Shown: positions 32,999 to 41,675 of the stretch, in pieces
Position numbering within the stretch: position 1 is the first letter of the stretch
Layout of the letters: every line of letters starts with the position of its first letter
DNA from: Xanthomonas prunicola
Lineage (GTDB): Bacteria; Pseudomonadota; Gammaproteobacteria; Xanthomonadales; Xanthomonadaceae
Length of the DNA stretch: 64,000 nucleotides
Assembly (NCBI RefSeq): GCF_002846205.1
Contig: NZ_PHKV01000002.1
Coordinates: forward strand, 62,001-126,000
Reading direction: 5' to 3'
Position numbers and translations under genes: made by a program
Notes under the pieces: model-generated
The model's input: the letters and a program-made list of their open reading frames with translations, nothing else
Databases searched by the model: none
What the model was told of the DNA's origin: nothing

Positions 32999-33885
32999 TT
33001 GGCCGCCTCTACGCCAGCGGGCGTCGGCAACGCTGGCTGCAACACCGGCGCGCGGCGCGACATCGCCAGCAACACCAGGCCAACGGCAATCAACGGCAGG
33101 CTCAGAATCTGGCCCATCGTCAGCCAGTTGAAGGCCAGATAGCCGATCGGCGCATCGGGCACGCGCACGAATTCCACGATGAAGCGGAACACGCCGTATA
33201 GCAGCGCGAACAAACCCGAGACCGCATAACGCGCGCGCGGCTTCATCGAGAACGTCCACAACACCACGAACATCACCACGCCTTCCAGTGCAGCTTCATA
33301 GAGCTGCGAGGGGTGGCGTGCGAACTGGTTCAACGCACCGGCGGCGTACTGCGCCTGGATCTGCGCAGGTAACTGGTCAGCCAGTTCCGGCGCATGCGGG
33401 AAGATCACGCCCCAGCCGGCCTGGGTGAACTTGCCCCACAATTCGCCGCCGACGAAATTGCCGAGCCTCCCGAAGCCAAGACCCAACGGCACCAGCGGCG
33501 CAACGAAATCCATCACATCGAAGAAGTGCAGCCGGTGCTTGCGCGCCCACAACCAGCAGGCGATCAATACGCCGAGCAGGCCGCCGTGGAAGCTCATGCC
33601 GCCTTCCCACACCTTGAACAGGATCAGCGGGTTGGCCAGGAAAGTCTCGAACGCATAAAACAGCATGTAGCCGATGCGCCCGCCCAGCACCACGCCGAGC
33701 ATGCCGTAGAACAGCAGATCGGAAAAACCGTCCATGTCCACGCCGGGCAGGCGGCCGCGCAGGATGCGCGAGCGGCCCAGCGCCCAGGCGGAAAAGAAGG
33801 CCGCCAGGTACATCAAACCGTACCAGTGCACCTGCACCGGGCCGAGCGAGAAGGCGATGGGGTCGATGGCGTGCAGATAGATCAT
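32995..33885 (-). CDS. lgt: Prolipoprotein diacylglyceryl transferase
   Basis: Integral inner-membrane enzyme, 296 residues, that adds diacylglycerol from phosphatidylglycerol to the lipobox Cys of prolipoproteins. About seven membrane segments are visible. Signature motifs include the Lgt box [13 protein letters not shown], the [11 protein letters not shown] segment with the essential His, and HPSQLYEA. It is translationally coupled to thyA, an arrangement common in gammaproteobacteria. Confidence 0.95.
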   Translation of the reverse strand: MIYLHAIDPIAFSLGPVQVHWYGLMYLAAFFSAWALGRSRILRGRLPGVDMDGFSDLLFYGMLGVVLGGRIGYMLFYAFETFLANPLILFKVWEGGMSFHGGLLGVLIACWLWARKHRLHFFDVMDFVAPLVPLGLGFGRLGNFVGGELWGKFTQAGWGVIFPHAPELADQLPAQIQAQYAAGALNQFARHPSQLYEAALEGVVMFVVLWTFSMKPRARYAVSGLFALLYGVFRFIVEFVRVPDAPIGYLAFNWLTMGQILSLPLIAVGLVLLAMSRRAPVLQPALPTPAGVEAAK

Positions 33886-33938
33886 GCGGACCGCGTATCA
33901 CGTAGAGCGAGGCCGCTATTCTGACACCTCGGGCGCGC

Positions 33939-34430
33939 TCAGCCTAAGAGCTGTGGCCGATCGGGCAGCTCGTCTTCATGCTGCACGTCGCCGGCGGCCG
34001 GGAAATGCACGACCAGCAACTCGGTCACCGCCTCGATCCCGGCCAGGACTGCGGCCTCGTGCTGGCCTTCGCGCAGGAACTGCTGCATGCGCCGGCACAC
34101 CTCCGCCCACTGCGCCTCCGGCACCTGACTGCGCAGGCCGCGGTCGGCGACCACTTCGATGGCGTGGTCGGCCAGCAGCAGGTAGATCAGCACCCCATTG
34201 TTGGCCTCGGTGTCCCAGGTGCGCAATTGCGCGAAGGCCTGCTCGGCACGCTGGCGGGCGCTATGCCCACGCCACAACGCGTCCAGCGGCAGGTCGGCCT
34301 CGACAGCCACCATGATCTGGCCGGTGTGGGAACGCTCGCTAGCGGAGACCGCCGCTGCAATGGCGTCCATGCACGCGGCTGGAAAACTACGCTGCGCCGA
34401 GGGCGCGAAAAGATGCCTGAGCCACCGCAT
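33939..34430 (-). CDS. TPM-domain protein, short paralogue
   Basis: A 163-residue protein with one TPM (Psb32/MOLO-1) domain: AAVSASERSHTGQIMVAVEA at the start, then AEQAFAQLRTWDTEANNGVLIYLLLADHAIEVVADRGL. No signal peptide or clear membrane segment is seen. The TAA of the upstream TPM gene overlaps its ATG by one base. TPM proteins pair with LemA in many bacteria, but their function is poorly defined. Confidence 0.85.
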   Translation of the reverse strand: MRWLRHLFAPSAQRSFPAACMDAIAAAVSASERSHTGQIMVAVEADLPLDALWRGHSARQRAEQAFAQLRTWDTEANNGVLIYLLLADHAIEVVADRGLRSQVPEAQWAEVCRRMQQFLREGQHEAAVLAGIEAVTELLVVHFPAAGDVQHEDELPDRPQLLG

Positions 34431-35326
34431 TACCAGCTCCCCGAGGCGCCACCGCCTCCTGATGACCCGCCGCCGCCGCCCCAGCCACCACCACCGCCGA
34501 AACCGCCACGGCCGCCGCCGCCAAATCCACCGAAGCCGCCGCCACCCCAGCCGCCGCCACCAACGAAGCGTCCAGGCGAGCCAGCGGCAAGGCCGGCCAG
34601 CAAGCCGATCACCGCCGCGCCCGCGCTGGCGAACAGCAACGACGTAAACAGCAATGCCGCGCCGCCCGCAGCAACCCCGGTCAGCAAGGCGCGAAGCGGG
34701 CGAGGTAACGCGCCCAGGATCCCGCGCGCGACCATGGCCACCACGAAACCGACGAACAGCGCCATGATCCAGCCACCGCCGCCCGCGCCGTTGCCGCCAT
34801 CGGCATGTCCACTGACCGGCGGCGGCAGGGCCTCACCCTCGATCAGGCCGGCCAACGTCGCGGTTGCAGCACCGATGCCGCCGGCGTAGTCACCCTCACG
34901 GAAGCGCGGCGCCAGATACTCCTGAATGATGCGGTTGGCCGTGATGTCGGGAATGGCGCCTTCCAGGCCGTAACCGGGCTGGATACGCACGCGGCGGTCG
35001 TCCTTGGCCACCAGCAGCAGCACGCCGTCGTCCACGCCCTTGCGGCCAATCTTCCACTGATCGAACACGCGCTGGGTGTACTGCTCGATCGCTTCCGGCT
35101 GCGTGGTCGGCACGATCAAGATCTGCAGCTGCGCGCCCTTGCGCTGCTGCAAGGCCAGCGCCTGTTGCTCGAGTTGCTGGATCTGCCCCGCATCCAGGGT
35201 GCCGGTGACATCGACAACCGGCGAGCGCAGCGGCGGGATGGCAGCCAACCCCTGCGCCAGCAGCGCCGCCGGCAGCAGCAACACCATCATCCACACCACT
35301 CCCAAAGACGTTCGCCGCATTGCCAA
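34430..35326 (-). CDS. TPM-domain membrane protein with Gly-rich C-terminus
   Basis: A 298-residue exported protein. A signal peptide (VVWMMVLLLPAALLAQGLAA) leads into a TPM domain (VVDVTGTLDAGQIQQLEQQALAL, LQILIVPTT, GRKGVDDGVLLLVAKDDRRVRIQPGYGLEGAIPD), followed by two membrane segments around residues 185-245. It ends in about 50 residues of nearly pure Gly with Trp and Phe, ending in SGSW, as usual for YgcG-like proteins. It lies in the lemA-TPM-TPM set. Confidence 0.88.
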   Translation of the reverse strand: MAMRRTSLGVVWMMVLLLPAALLAQGLAAIPPLRSPVVDVTGTLDAGQIQQLEQQALALQQRKGAQLQILIVPTTQPEAIEQYTQRVFDQWKIGRKGVDDGVLLLVAKDDRRVRIQPGYGLEGAIPDITANRIIQEYLAPRFREGDYAGGIGAATATLAGLIEGEALPPPVSGHADGGNGAGGGGWIMALFVGFVVAMVARGILGALPRPLRALLTGVAAGGAALLFTSLLFASAGAAVIGLLAGLAAGSPGRFVGGGGWGGGGFGGFGGGGRGGFGGGGGWGGGGGSSGGGGASGSW

Positions 35327-35651
35327 CTCCTAACCTGATGCGCGCTGATCGTCGATCAGCGCTGGGTTTTGCTACTGCTTGTCCCTGTGGAACATTTGCC
35401 CCTTACAGAGAGAAAAGGTGCCGGAAGCGGAGCCACCTGGGGCTGGGACGACTGCTGGGCCCCGCGTCATCCCCCCTCTCCCGACTGGAAAGCTCTCCGC
35501 TTCGACACGTTCTGTTGGTTTGGTCCGCAGATGCGTACGGACGTGCTGCTCGGCGTGCGTTGCCTTGGCGCGTGCCTAGGCTGCTTTGGCATCGCGCGTA
35601 TGGCGTTTGCAACCGACGACTGCGCGGGCACCGCACACGCACGACAGCTGA
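35327..35651. other. Intergenic region between lemA and the TPM genes
   Basis: About 325 bases without a supported gene. A perfect 9-bp inverted repeat GCGCTGATC-GTC-GATCAGCGC (35342-35362) sits 16 bases upstream of the TPM gene start, where it could form a hairpin in the 5' leader or act as an operator. The gap suggests the TPM pair has its own promoter rather than depending on lemA. Confidence 0.5.
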
Positions 35652-36278
35652 TTACTGGGCAGGCTGCGGTGCGGGCTGTTGCTGCGGCGTCTGCTGATGA
35701 CCGAAATCCACCTGCGGAGCGCGCGAGATCTGCGCTTCGTTTTCCACGCTGAAATTCGGCTTTGGCTGATATCCAAACATCTTCGCCGTGATCACCTGCG
35801 GGAACGAACGGATATAGGTGTTGTAGTCCTGCACGGTCTGGATATACCGACCACGTGCCACGGTGATGCGGTTTTCGGTACCTTCCAGCTGCACCTGCAG
35901 ATCGCGGAACGACTGGTCCGACTTGAGCTGCGGATAGTTTTCGCTGACCACCAACAAACGCGACAGCGCGCTACCCAGCTCGCCTTGCGCCTGCTGGAAC
36001 CGCTTCAATGACGCTTCGTCATCGGCATTGACCTGGATCTGCCCCACGCGCGCGCGCGCATTGGTCACTTCGGTCAGCACCTGGCGTTCCTGCTGGGCAT
36101 AGCCCTGCACGGTGCGCACCAGATTGGGAATCAGATCGGCGCGACGCTGATATTGATTGAGCACTTCCGACCAACCGGCCTTGACGCCTTCTTCCTTCTG
36201 CTGGATCGCGTTATAGCCGCAACCCGACAGCGAAGCGGTCAGGACCAGCAACGCCAGGGCGCGAATCAGGACAGGCAT
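35652..36278 (-). CDS. lemA: LemA family lipoprotein
   Basis: A 208-residue LemA protein: an N-terminal lipobox (LVLTASLSGCGYN) followed by long helices (QQKEEGVKAGWSEVLNQYQRRADLIPNLVRTVQGYA, typical of LemA) and the ARAR...LSRLLVVSENYPQLKSDQSF segment. The C-terminal FPQVITAKMFGYQPKPNF motif is the family signature, then a Gln/Pro-rich tail. It is envelope anchored; its role is not well defined, although it co-occurs with TPM proteins. ATG 36278 gives the lipobox at the right place. Confidence 0.92.
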   Translation of the reverse strand: MPVLIRALALLVLTASLSGCGYNAIQQKEEGVKAGWSEVLNQYQRRADLIPNLVRTVQGYAQQERQVLTEVTNARARVGQIQVNADDEASLKRFQQAQGELGSALSRLLVVSENYPQLKSDQSFRDLQVQLEGTENRITVARGRYIQTVQDYNTYIRSFPQVITAKMFGYQPKPNFSVENEAQISRAPQVDFGHQQTPQQQPAPQPAQ

Positions 36279-36379
36279 GCAGGCGATTCCGTTGAAAGAG
36301 AGCCCGAGCATGCCATGGGCCAAGTCAAGCCCGCATGCACATGGCCCTGCCCGGCTCGCTCGCCGGTGGTACCGCCGCT

Positions 36380-36760
36380 TCAGAACAGCCGCGGCAGCAG
36401 GATCAACCCCCAGCACAGCAGCACATTGATCAGCAGCACGAACACCGCGGCCGACCCCATGTCCTTGGCACGCCCGGCCAGTACGTGATGCTCCGGGCCA
36501 TAGCGTTCGATCACCGCCTCGATCGCCGAGTTCAATAGTTCGGCAGCCAGCACGATCAACAACGGTGCGATCAGTGCAATACGCTCGAGTCCCGACTGAC
36601 CCAGCCACAGACCGAGCGGTACCAGCACCGCCGCCAGGCAGACTTCCAGCCGGAACGAAGATTCATGCAGCCACGCCGCGCGCAATCCCTGCCATGACCA
36701 GATCGCCGCCTTGAGCATACGGCGCGGGCCGCGCGGGACGTGCCCCAATTGATCAGCCAT
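36380..36760 (-). CDS. dgkA: Diacylglycerol kinase (DgkA type)
   Basis: Small integral-membrane kinase of 126 residues that recycles diacylglycerol to phosphatidic acid. Three membrane segments are visible. The catalytic signature is in LAAELLNSAIEAVIERYGPE with the conserved Glu and Asn, and GRAKDMGSAAVFV completes the active site. It lies about 100 bases upstream of lemA on the same strand. Confidence 0.93.
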   Translation of the reverse strand: MADQLGHVPRGPRRMLKAAIWSWQGLRAAWLHESSFRLEVCLAAVLVPLGLWLGQSGLERIALIAPLLIVLAAELLNSAIEAVIERYGPEHHVLAGRAKDMGSAAVFVLLINVLLCWGLILLPRLF

Positions 36761-36942
36761 GCGTCAGCGCTTCCCGCCATGAAGGCGAATATGGGAACAA
36801 ATCGAACGCATGGCAGGGTCGCTACTGAGGAAAGTGCGAATCTTGCACCGTGACGCTCCGCCCCGCCAGCGGCGAGCCGGTTTGCCCTCAGCTTCCAGCC
36901 TGGCGCACCATGGCAGCCTGCCTCACTGCTCAAGGTTCCTGC

Positions 36943-37644
36943 ATGCCCCTCTATCGCCTGCGCACGGTGCTGTGCGCCCTCGCCCTGTTGTCCGGCCATG
37001 TGTCCGCCGACGCGCTGCACACCGCTCCCGCCGTGCCGACGCAGGTCTCCAACGCCGCTTGGGAAGAAGACATGCAACGCTTCGCCGAAAGCGACGCACG
37101 TCAGCCGCCTGCCAAGCACGGCATCGTGTTCGTCGGCAGCTCGTCGATCCGGTTTTGGGAAACGCTGGCCCAGGATTTCCCGGGCAAACCGGTCATCAAC
37201 CGCGGTTTCGGCGGCTCGGAAGTGCGCGACAGCACCTGGTACGCAGACCGCATCGTGATTCCGTATGCACCGCGCCAGGTGGTGCTGTATGCCGGCGACA
37301 ACGACCTCAACAGCGGCCGCTCGCCCGAGCAGGTGCGCGATGACGTGCTGGCATTCGTGGCGCGCGTTCGCCGCGATCTGCCCGAGGCACGCATCAGCTA
37401 TCTGTCGATCAAGCCCAGCCCGTCGCGCGCGCAACTGCTGCCGGAGGTCATCACTGCCAACCGGCTGATCAAGGAAGCGCTCGCACCGCTACCGCGCGTG
37501 GACTTCGTCGACATCTACACGCCGATGCTAGATGCCAGCGGCAAACCGCGCGCAGAACTGTTCCGCACAGACAGGCTGCACATGACGGCCGATGGGTACG
37601 CGATCTGGCGCAAGATCGTGGCACCGGTATTGGAAGACCGCTAA
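36943..37644 (+). CDS. Exported SGNH/GDSL-type hydrolase
   Basis: A 233-residue protein with signal peptide (RLRTVLCALALLSGHVSADA). The SGNH blocks are: block I GIVFVGSSSIRFWE with the nucleophilic Ser, block II INRGFGGSEVRD, block III YAGDNDLN, and block V DRLHMTADGYAIW with the catalytic Asp and His. Such proteins are lipases or esterases, often acting on acylated carbohydrates. The start at 36943 keeps the signal peptide terminal; AAGG lies upstream. Confidence 0.88.
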   Translation: MPLYRLRTVLCALALLSGHVSADALHTAPAVPTQVSNAAWEEDMQRFAESDARQPPAKHGIVFVGSSSIRFWETLAQDFPGKPVINRGFGGSEVRDSTWYADRIVIPYAPRQVVLYAGDNDLNSGRSPEQVRDDVLAFVARVRRDLPEARISYLSIKPSPSRAQLLPEVITANRLIKEALAPLPRVDFVDIYTPMLDASGKPRAELFRTDRLHMTADGYAIWRKIVAPVLEDR

Positions 37645-38076
37645 ACGCAATGGAATCGATCCGGCGCGCGGCGTCGGATCGGCCGGTATGCAGGCGATGC
37701 GCTGGTCGACGCTTCATCTGCAGCGCGCATGTCGGCGCGGCGGCAAAGCGTCGAAGTCGCTACGGCATGCAACTGATTTAGCCATCTGCTATTGCGCACG
37801 CAGCTGACGTCGCTCGGCGATGCGCGCGAGATCGCAGCAAGGCTCAACCATCTTTAACGTCGCTGACAGCCGTTACAAGAGCGTAGGCGCATCGGCGCTG
37901 CGCTGGTCACACCGCTATCGATCGTTGTGGCTGCCGAGCTGCTGAACTTGGCCAACGACGCGGCGGTCGAATCCCGCGTGCCGCAGCCGTTGATACGCTT
38001 TGCCGGTATCTGCTGCCGGGCTACGTGGGCGGCAGTAAGACGTGATCAGCCAACACCATGCCGACCGACCTCCACC
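37645..38076. other. Intergenic region between convergent SGNH hydrolase and histidine kinase genes
   Basis: About 430 bases. Open frames here are short, lack ribosome binding sites and resemble nothing. I see no strong terminator or repeat. Confidence 0.5.
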
Positions 38077-39348
38077 TCAGGCCACGACCACCGCCACCGA
38101 AGTTCCGACGCCGGGTTCGCTCTGCAATTCGATGCGCCAGCCAAAGCGGTCGCAAAGCCGGCGCACGATCGACAGGCCCAGGCCGGTGCCTTGCGGGCGG
38201 GTGGGGTCGGCGCGGAAGAACGGTTCGAACGCACGTGCGCGCGCTTCCTCGCTCATGCCGATCCCAGTGTCACGCACCACGATGCGATCGTGCGTCACCT
38301 CGACATCGATGCTGCCGGTATCGGTGTAAGCGCAGGCGTTACGTAACAGATTGCTGAGCACCACGCGCATGACCCTGGGCGGTGCGAACATCTGCAGGCT
38401 ACGGTCGCCGACCATGCGCAATGACACCGGCTTGTCGCCAAGCAAGTCACGCGCGCTCTCGACTTCTTCTCTGGCTAGTTCGGTGACATCGAAGTTTTCG
38501 CTTTGCGGATCGATCTCGGCTTCGCGTGCCAGGATCAGGAATGCGTCGATCACCGCTTCCATATCGTGGCCAGCACGCTGGATACGGCGCAGGCTGCGCT
38601 GCGTGCGCGGCGACAATGCGTCGTCGGCCAATGCCATGTCGCTGGCCACGCGGATCACCGTCAGTGGCGTGCGCAATTCATGGCTGGCATCGCGAGTGAA
38701 ATTGCGTTCGCGCGCCACATGCTCGCTGACGCGTAGCCCTAACGCATGCAACGCGGCGGCGAGCTGGCGCGTTTCGCCCTGTAATTCGGCAGGCAGCCGT
38801 TCCGGAGCCAGTTCGTCCACATCCGGGTTACGTGGGTCCCATTGCGACACACGCCGCGCCAGCCAGCTGATCGGCGAGACCAGCCGTTTGGAGACACGGT
38901 AGGTCACCCAGGACACACCGTAGATCGCCAGCAACACCACGATCGCCGGTACCACGCCGAACCACAGCGTCAGATGCGCCGCACGCGAGCGCGGGAACAC
39001 CAGATACAGGCGCCCCTCCGGACGTTGATCGACATACACCAGTGCATCGGCGGCAGCGACTTCACTGAAACCCGGCGACTGCGCACGCAGCGCGGGCGGC
39101 GTGGTATCGGCAGCAGCGCCTGCGGGCGAAAAGTACCCCTGGATGTTGCGCGTGTTCGGCGGCCGGTTGTCCGGCACGCTCTTTTGCATCTGCCAGAAAT
39201 GCACCGCCTCGTCGGCGAGCACGGTGCGCACCAGGCTGTATTTGACGACGAACGACACCAGATACCCGGCCAGCACGAGGGCAAGACTCGCCAACGCGAC
39301 CTGCAACAGGAAGGCGAGACGTATTTTTCGTGGAAGCCCGTGCGGCAT
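38077..39348 (-). CDS. Sensor histidine kinase
   Basis: A 423-residue inner-membrane kinase with a first membrane segment (residues about 10-35), a periplasmic sensor loop of about 90 residues, a second membrane segment (LWFGVVPAIVVLLAIYGVSW), a HAMP-like linker, the dimerisation box RDASHELRTPLTVIR with the phosphorylated His, and a HATPase domain (NLLRNACAYTD N box, VVRDTGIGMS G1 box, GTGLGLSIV G2 box). The signal is unknown. It partners the response regulator gene about 140 bases upstream on the same strand. ATG 39348 is preferred over a TTG 12 codons upstream. Confidence 0.92.
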   Translation of the reverse strand: MPHGLPRKIRLAFLLQVALASLALVLAGYLVSFVVKYSLVRTVLADEAVHFWQMQKSVPDNRPPNTRNIQGYFSPAGAAADTTPPALRAQSPGFSEVAAADALVYVDQRPEGRLYLVFPRSRAAHLTLWFGVVPAIVVLLAIYGVSWVTYRVSKRLVSPISWLARRVSQWDPRNPDVDELAPERLPAELQGETRQLAAALHALGLRVSEHVARERNFTRDASHELRTPLTVIRVASDMALADDALSPRTQRSLRRIQRAGHDMEAVIDAFLILAREAEIDPQSENFDVTELAREEVESARDLLGDKPVSLRMVGDRSLQMFAPPRVMRVVLSNLLRNACAYTDTGSIDVEVTHDRIVVRDTGIGMSEEARARAFEPFFRADPTRPQGTGLGLSIVRRLCDRFGWRIELQSEPGVGTSVAVVVA

Positions 39349-39492
39349 TGCTGCATCCAGGGGAGAGCGCCGGAGTATAGGCAACGCTTCCGTAAGCCCG
39401 TCGTGCAGCCAGACGGCAGCACGCGGAAGCGACAGGCGCGTGGGCGCCTAGAGGAGGTGACCGGCCGCCAGAACGGCGGCCGGCCGGTGACA

Positions 39493-40206
39493 TCAGGCCA
39501 TCGGCTGGGCGATGTCGGCGATACGATAGCCGGCACTCTGCACGGTGTGCAGCAGCGGACGGTCGAACGGCTTGTCGATGATCTTGCGCAGGTTGTACAG
39601 ATGGCTGCGCAGGGTGTCCGAATCCGGCAACCCGTTGCCCCAGATCTCGCGCTCGATTTCCTGGCGGGTCACCACACGCGGCGATTCGCGCATCAGGATG
39701 GTCAGCAGGCGCAGGCCGATCGGCGAGAGCTGCAGCTCGGTGCCGGCGCGGGTGGCGCGCATGCTCACCGGATCGAGCACCAGGTCGGCGACCTTGAGCA
39801 CTTCCGAGCCGACCTGGCGGCGCTCGCGGCGGATCAGGGCACGCAGGCGCGCTTCCAGTTCCTGAATCGCGAACGGCTTGGTCAGGTAGTCATCGGCGCC
39901 GAACCCCAGGCCGGTGAGCTTGTCGTCCAGCGTGTCGCGGGCGGTCAGCATCAGCACCGGGGTGGACTTGCGTGCGTCGTTACGCAGGCGGCGACACACT
40001 TCGATACCGTCCAGGCGTGGCAGCATGAGGTCCAGCACGACCACGTCGTAGCTGTTCTCGGCGGCCAGACGGTAACCGTCCAGGCCGTCCTGCGCGTAGT
40101 CGACCTCGAAGCCACGGCCTTCCAGGTATTCGCCGATCATTTCGGAGATATTGCGATTGTCTTCGACGACCAGCACGAGGCCGGACGTTTCCTTGGTCTG
40201 ACGCAT
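39493..40206 (-). CDS. OmpR-family response regulator
   Basis: A 237-residue response regulator. The receiver domain has the acidic pair in VLVVEDN, the phosphoacceptor Asp59 in VVLDLMLPRLDG, Thr in MLTARD and Lys in LTKPF. A C-terminal winged helix with RQEIEREIWGNGLPDSDTLRSHLYNLRKIID binds DNA. The ATG at 40206 has GAGGAAAG upstream; an upstream in-frame start at 40239 was rejected. It lies between tesA and the histidine kinase gene, all on one strand. Regulon unknown. Confidence 0.93.
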   Translation of the reverse strand: MRQTKETSGLVLVVEDNRNISEMIGEYLEGRGFEVDYAQDGLDGYRLAAENSYDVVVLDLMLPRLDGIEVCRRLRNDARKSTPVLMLTARDTLDDKLTGLGFGADDYLTKPFAIQELEARLRALIRRERRQVGSEVLKVADLVLDPVSMRATRAGTELQLSPIGLRLLTILMRESPRVVTRQEIEREIWGNGLPDSDTLRSHLYNLRKIIDKPFDRPLLHTVQSAGYRIADIAQPMA

Positions 40207-40297
40207 GGACTTTCCTCGGTCTTCAGCTTTGTGAAACATGCCCGATCGACGGTGGAAAGGGCGTGAAGACTGGATAACGTTTTGCTTTGCTCAGCGT

Positions 40298-40951
40298 TCA
40301 GCGGCCGAGCAGCGGACGCAACGCAGGCCACACCGTTTCCAGCACCTTCGGCTGCGCAGCGGCAGTGGGGTGCAGACCGTCGGCCTGCATGAGCCCAGGC
40401 TGCAACGCAACCTTTTCCAGGAAAAACGGCACGAGCGCGGTTTTGTACTGTCTGGAGAGGTCGGCGTAGGTCGCCTTGAGCCGCTCGCGGTAGGCTGGGC
40501 CGTAATTGGGCGGCACGTCGATCCCGAGCAGCAGCACCTTGGCGCCGGCCTGCTGGCTGAGCTGGACCATCTTTTCCAGATTGCCCTTGAGCTGGGCCGG
40601 GGTCAGTCCGCGCAACGCATCGTTGCCGCCGAGTTCGATCACCACCACACCGGGATGGTGCTTTTGCAGCAAGCCGGGCAGGCGGGTCAGTGCGCCGGAT
40701 GTGGTCTCGCCGCTGATGCTGGCATTGACGACCGGCGGTGGCGTCGCCATGTCACGTTTCAGGCGCTGGTCAAGCAAGGTGACCCAGCCGGACTGCACCG
40801 GGATGTTGTGCGCGGCGCTCAAACTGTCGCCGACGACCAGGATCGGCGCGGTTGCGAGCGGACTTTTGGCAGAGGCAATCACCGGCGCAAGCAGGGAGAG
40901 TGTCAGCAGCCACAAGGCCAGCGCGCCATATCGCAGTGTTCTTTCACGCAT
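40298..40951 (-). CDS. tesA: Periplasmic acyl-CoA thioesterase/arylesterase TesA
   Basis: SGNH-family enzyme of 217 residues, multifunctional thioesterase I/protease I/lysophospholipase L1. It has a signal peptide (ALALWLLTLSLLAPVIASA) and the four SGNH blocks: VVGDSLSAAHNI (Ser), NASISGETTSGA (Gly), ELGGNDALRG (Asn) and DGLHPTAAAQP (Asp, His). The ATG at 40951 has GAGGAA eight bases upstream. It is divergent from the ABC exporter genes, exactly the tesA/ybbAP arrangement of E. coli. Confidence 0.93.
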   Translation of the reverse strand: MRERTLRYGALALWLLTLSLLAPVIASAKSPLATAPILVVGDSLSAAHNIPVQSGWVTLLDQRLKRDMATPPPVVNASISGETTSGALTRLPGLLQKHHPGVVVIELGGNDALRGLTPAQLKGNLEKMVQLSQQAGAKVLLLGIDVPPNYGPAYRERLKATYADLSRQYKTALVPFFLEKVALQPGLMQADGLHPTAAAQPKVLETVWPALRPLLGR

Positions 40952-40964
40952 TCGGAGATTCCTC

Positions 40965-41675
40965 ATCGACAGTCTGGCCCCCCGCTCCAGCACCCACACC
41001 GCCATCGACGTTCGCGAGGTCGGCAAGTCCGTCAGTGGCCCGGAGGGAACACTCCACATCCTCGACAACGTCAGCTTGACGGTCAGTGAAGGCGACAGTA
41101 TCGCCATTGTGGGTGCTTCCGGTTCGGGCAAGACCACCCTGCTGGGCTTGCTCGCCGGGCTGGACCTGCCCAGCCGCGGCAGCATCGCGCTCTCAGGCCA
41201 GGATTTAGGCAAGCTCGACGAAGAAGCCCGGGCCGCGCTACGTGCCCGCGAGGTCGGGTTTGTGTTCCAGAGCTTCCACTTGCTGCCGGCGCTGACCGCC
41301 GAAGAAAACGTCGCGTTGCCGCTGGAACTGGCCGGACGCGAAGATCCGGCACGGGTGCGTGAGGTGCTGGAAGCAGTGGGCCTGAGCGCACGTGCGCGGC
41401 ATTACCCGCGCCAGCTGTCCGGTGGCGAGCAGCAACGCGTGGCGCTGGCGCGCGCGTTCGTGGCCAAGCCGCGCATCCTGTTCGCCGATGAGCCCACTGG
41501 CAGCCTGGACCAGACCACCGGCGCGCAGATCAGCGACCTGCTGTTCACGCTCAATGCCACCAGCGACACCACCCTGGTGCTGGTCACCCACGACATGACC
41601 CTGGCGCAGCGCTGCCGTCACATCTACCGCATCGACAGCGGCCGTCTGCATGCACAGACCGGTTCGGCCGCATGA
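40965..41675 (+). CDS. ybbA: LolD/YbbA-like ABC transporter ATPase, probably with an AUC start
   Basis: ATPase of 236 residues partnering the FtsX-like permease downstream. Walker A GASGSGKTT, Q loop FVFQSFHLLPALTA, signature LSGGEQQRVALARAF, Walker B ILFADEPTGSLDQ and the H-loop VTHD are complete. No ATG, GTG or TTG lies between the tesA start and the conserved N-terminal strand. ATC at 40965 has GGAG exactly seven bases upstream and gives the expected family length; the nearest canonical codon upstream is a TTG at 40866, well inside the antisense of tesA. The stop overlaps the permease start (ATGA). Confidence 0.88.
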   Translation: MDSLAPRSSTHTAIDVREVGKSVSGPEGTLHILDNVSLTVSEGDSIAIVGASGSGKTTLLGLLAGLDLPSRGSIALSGQDLGKLDEEARAALRAREVGFVFQSFHLLPALTAEENVALPLELAGREDPARVREVLEAVGLSARARHYPRQLSGGEQQRVALARAFVAKPRILFADEPTGSLDQTTGAQISDLLFTLNATSDTTLVLVTHDMTLAQRCRHIYRIDSGRLHAQTGSAA

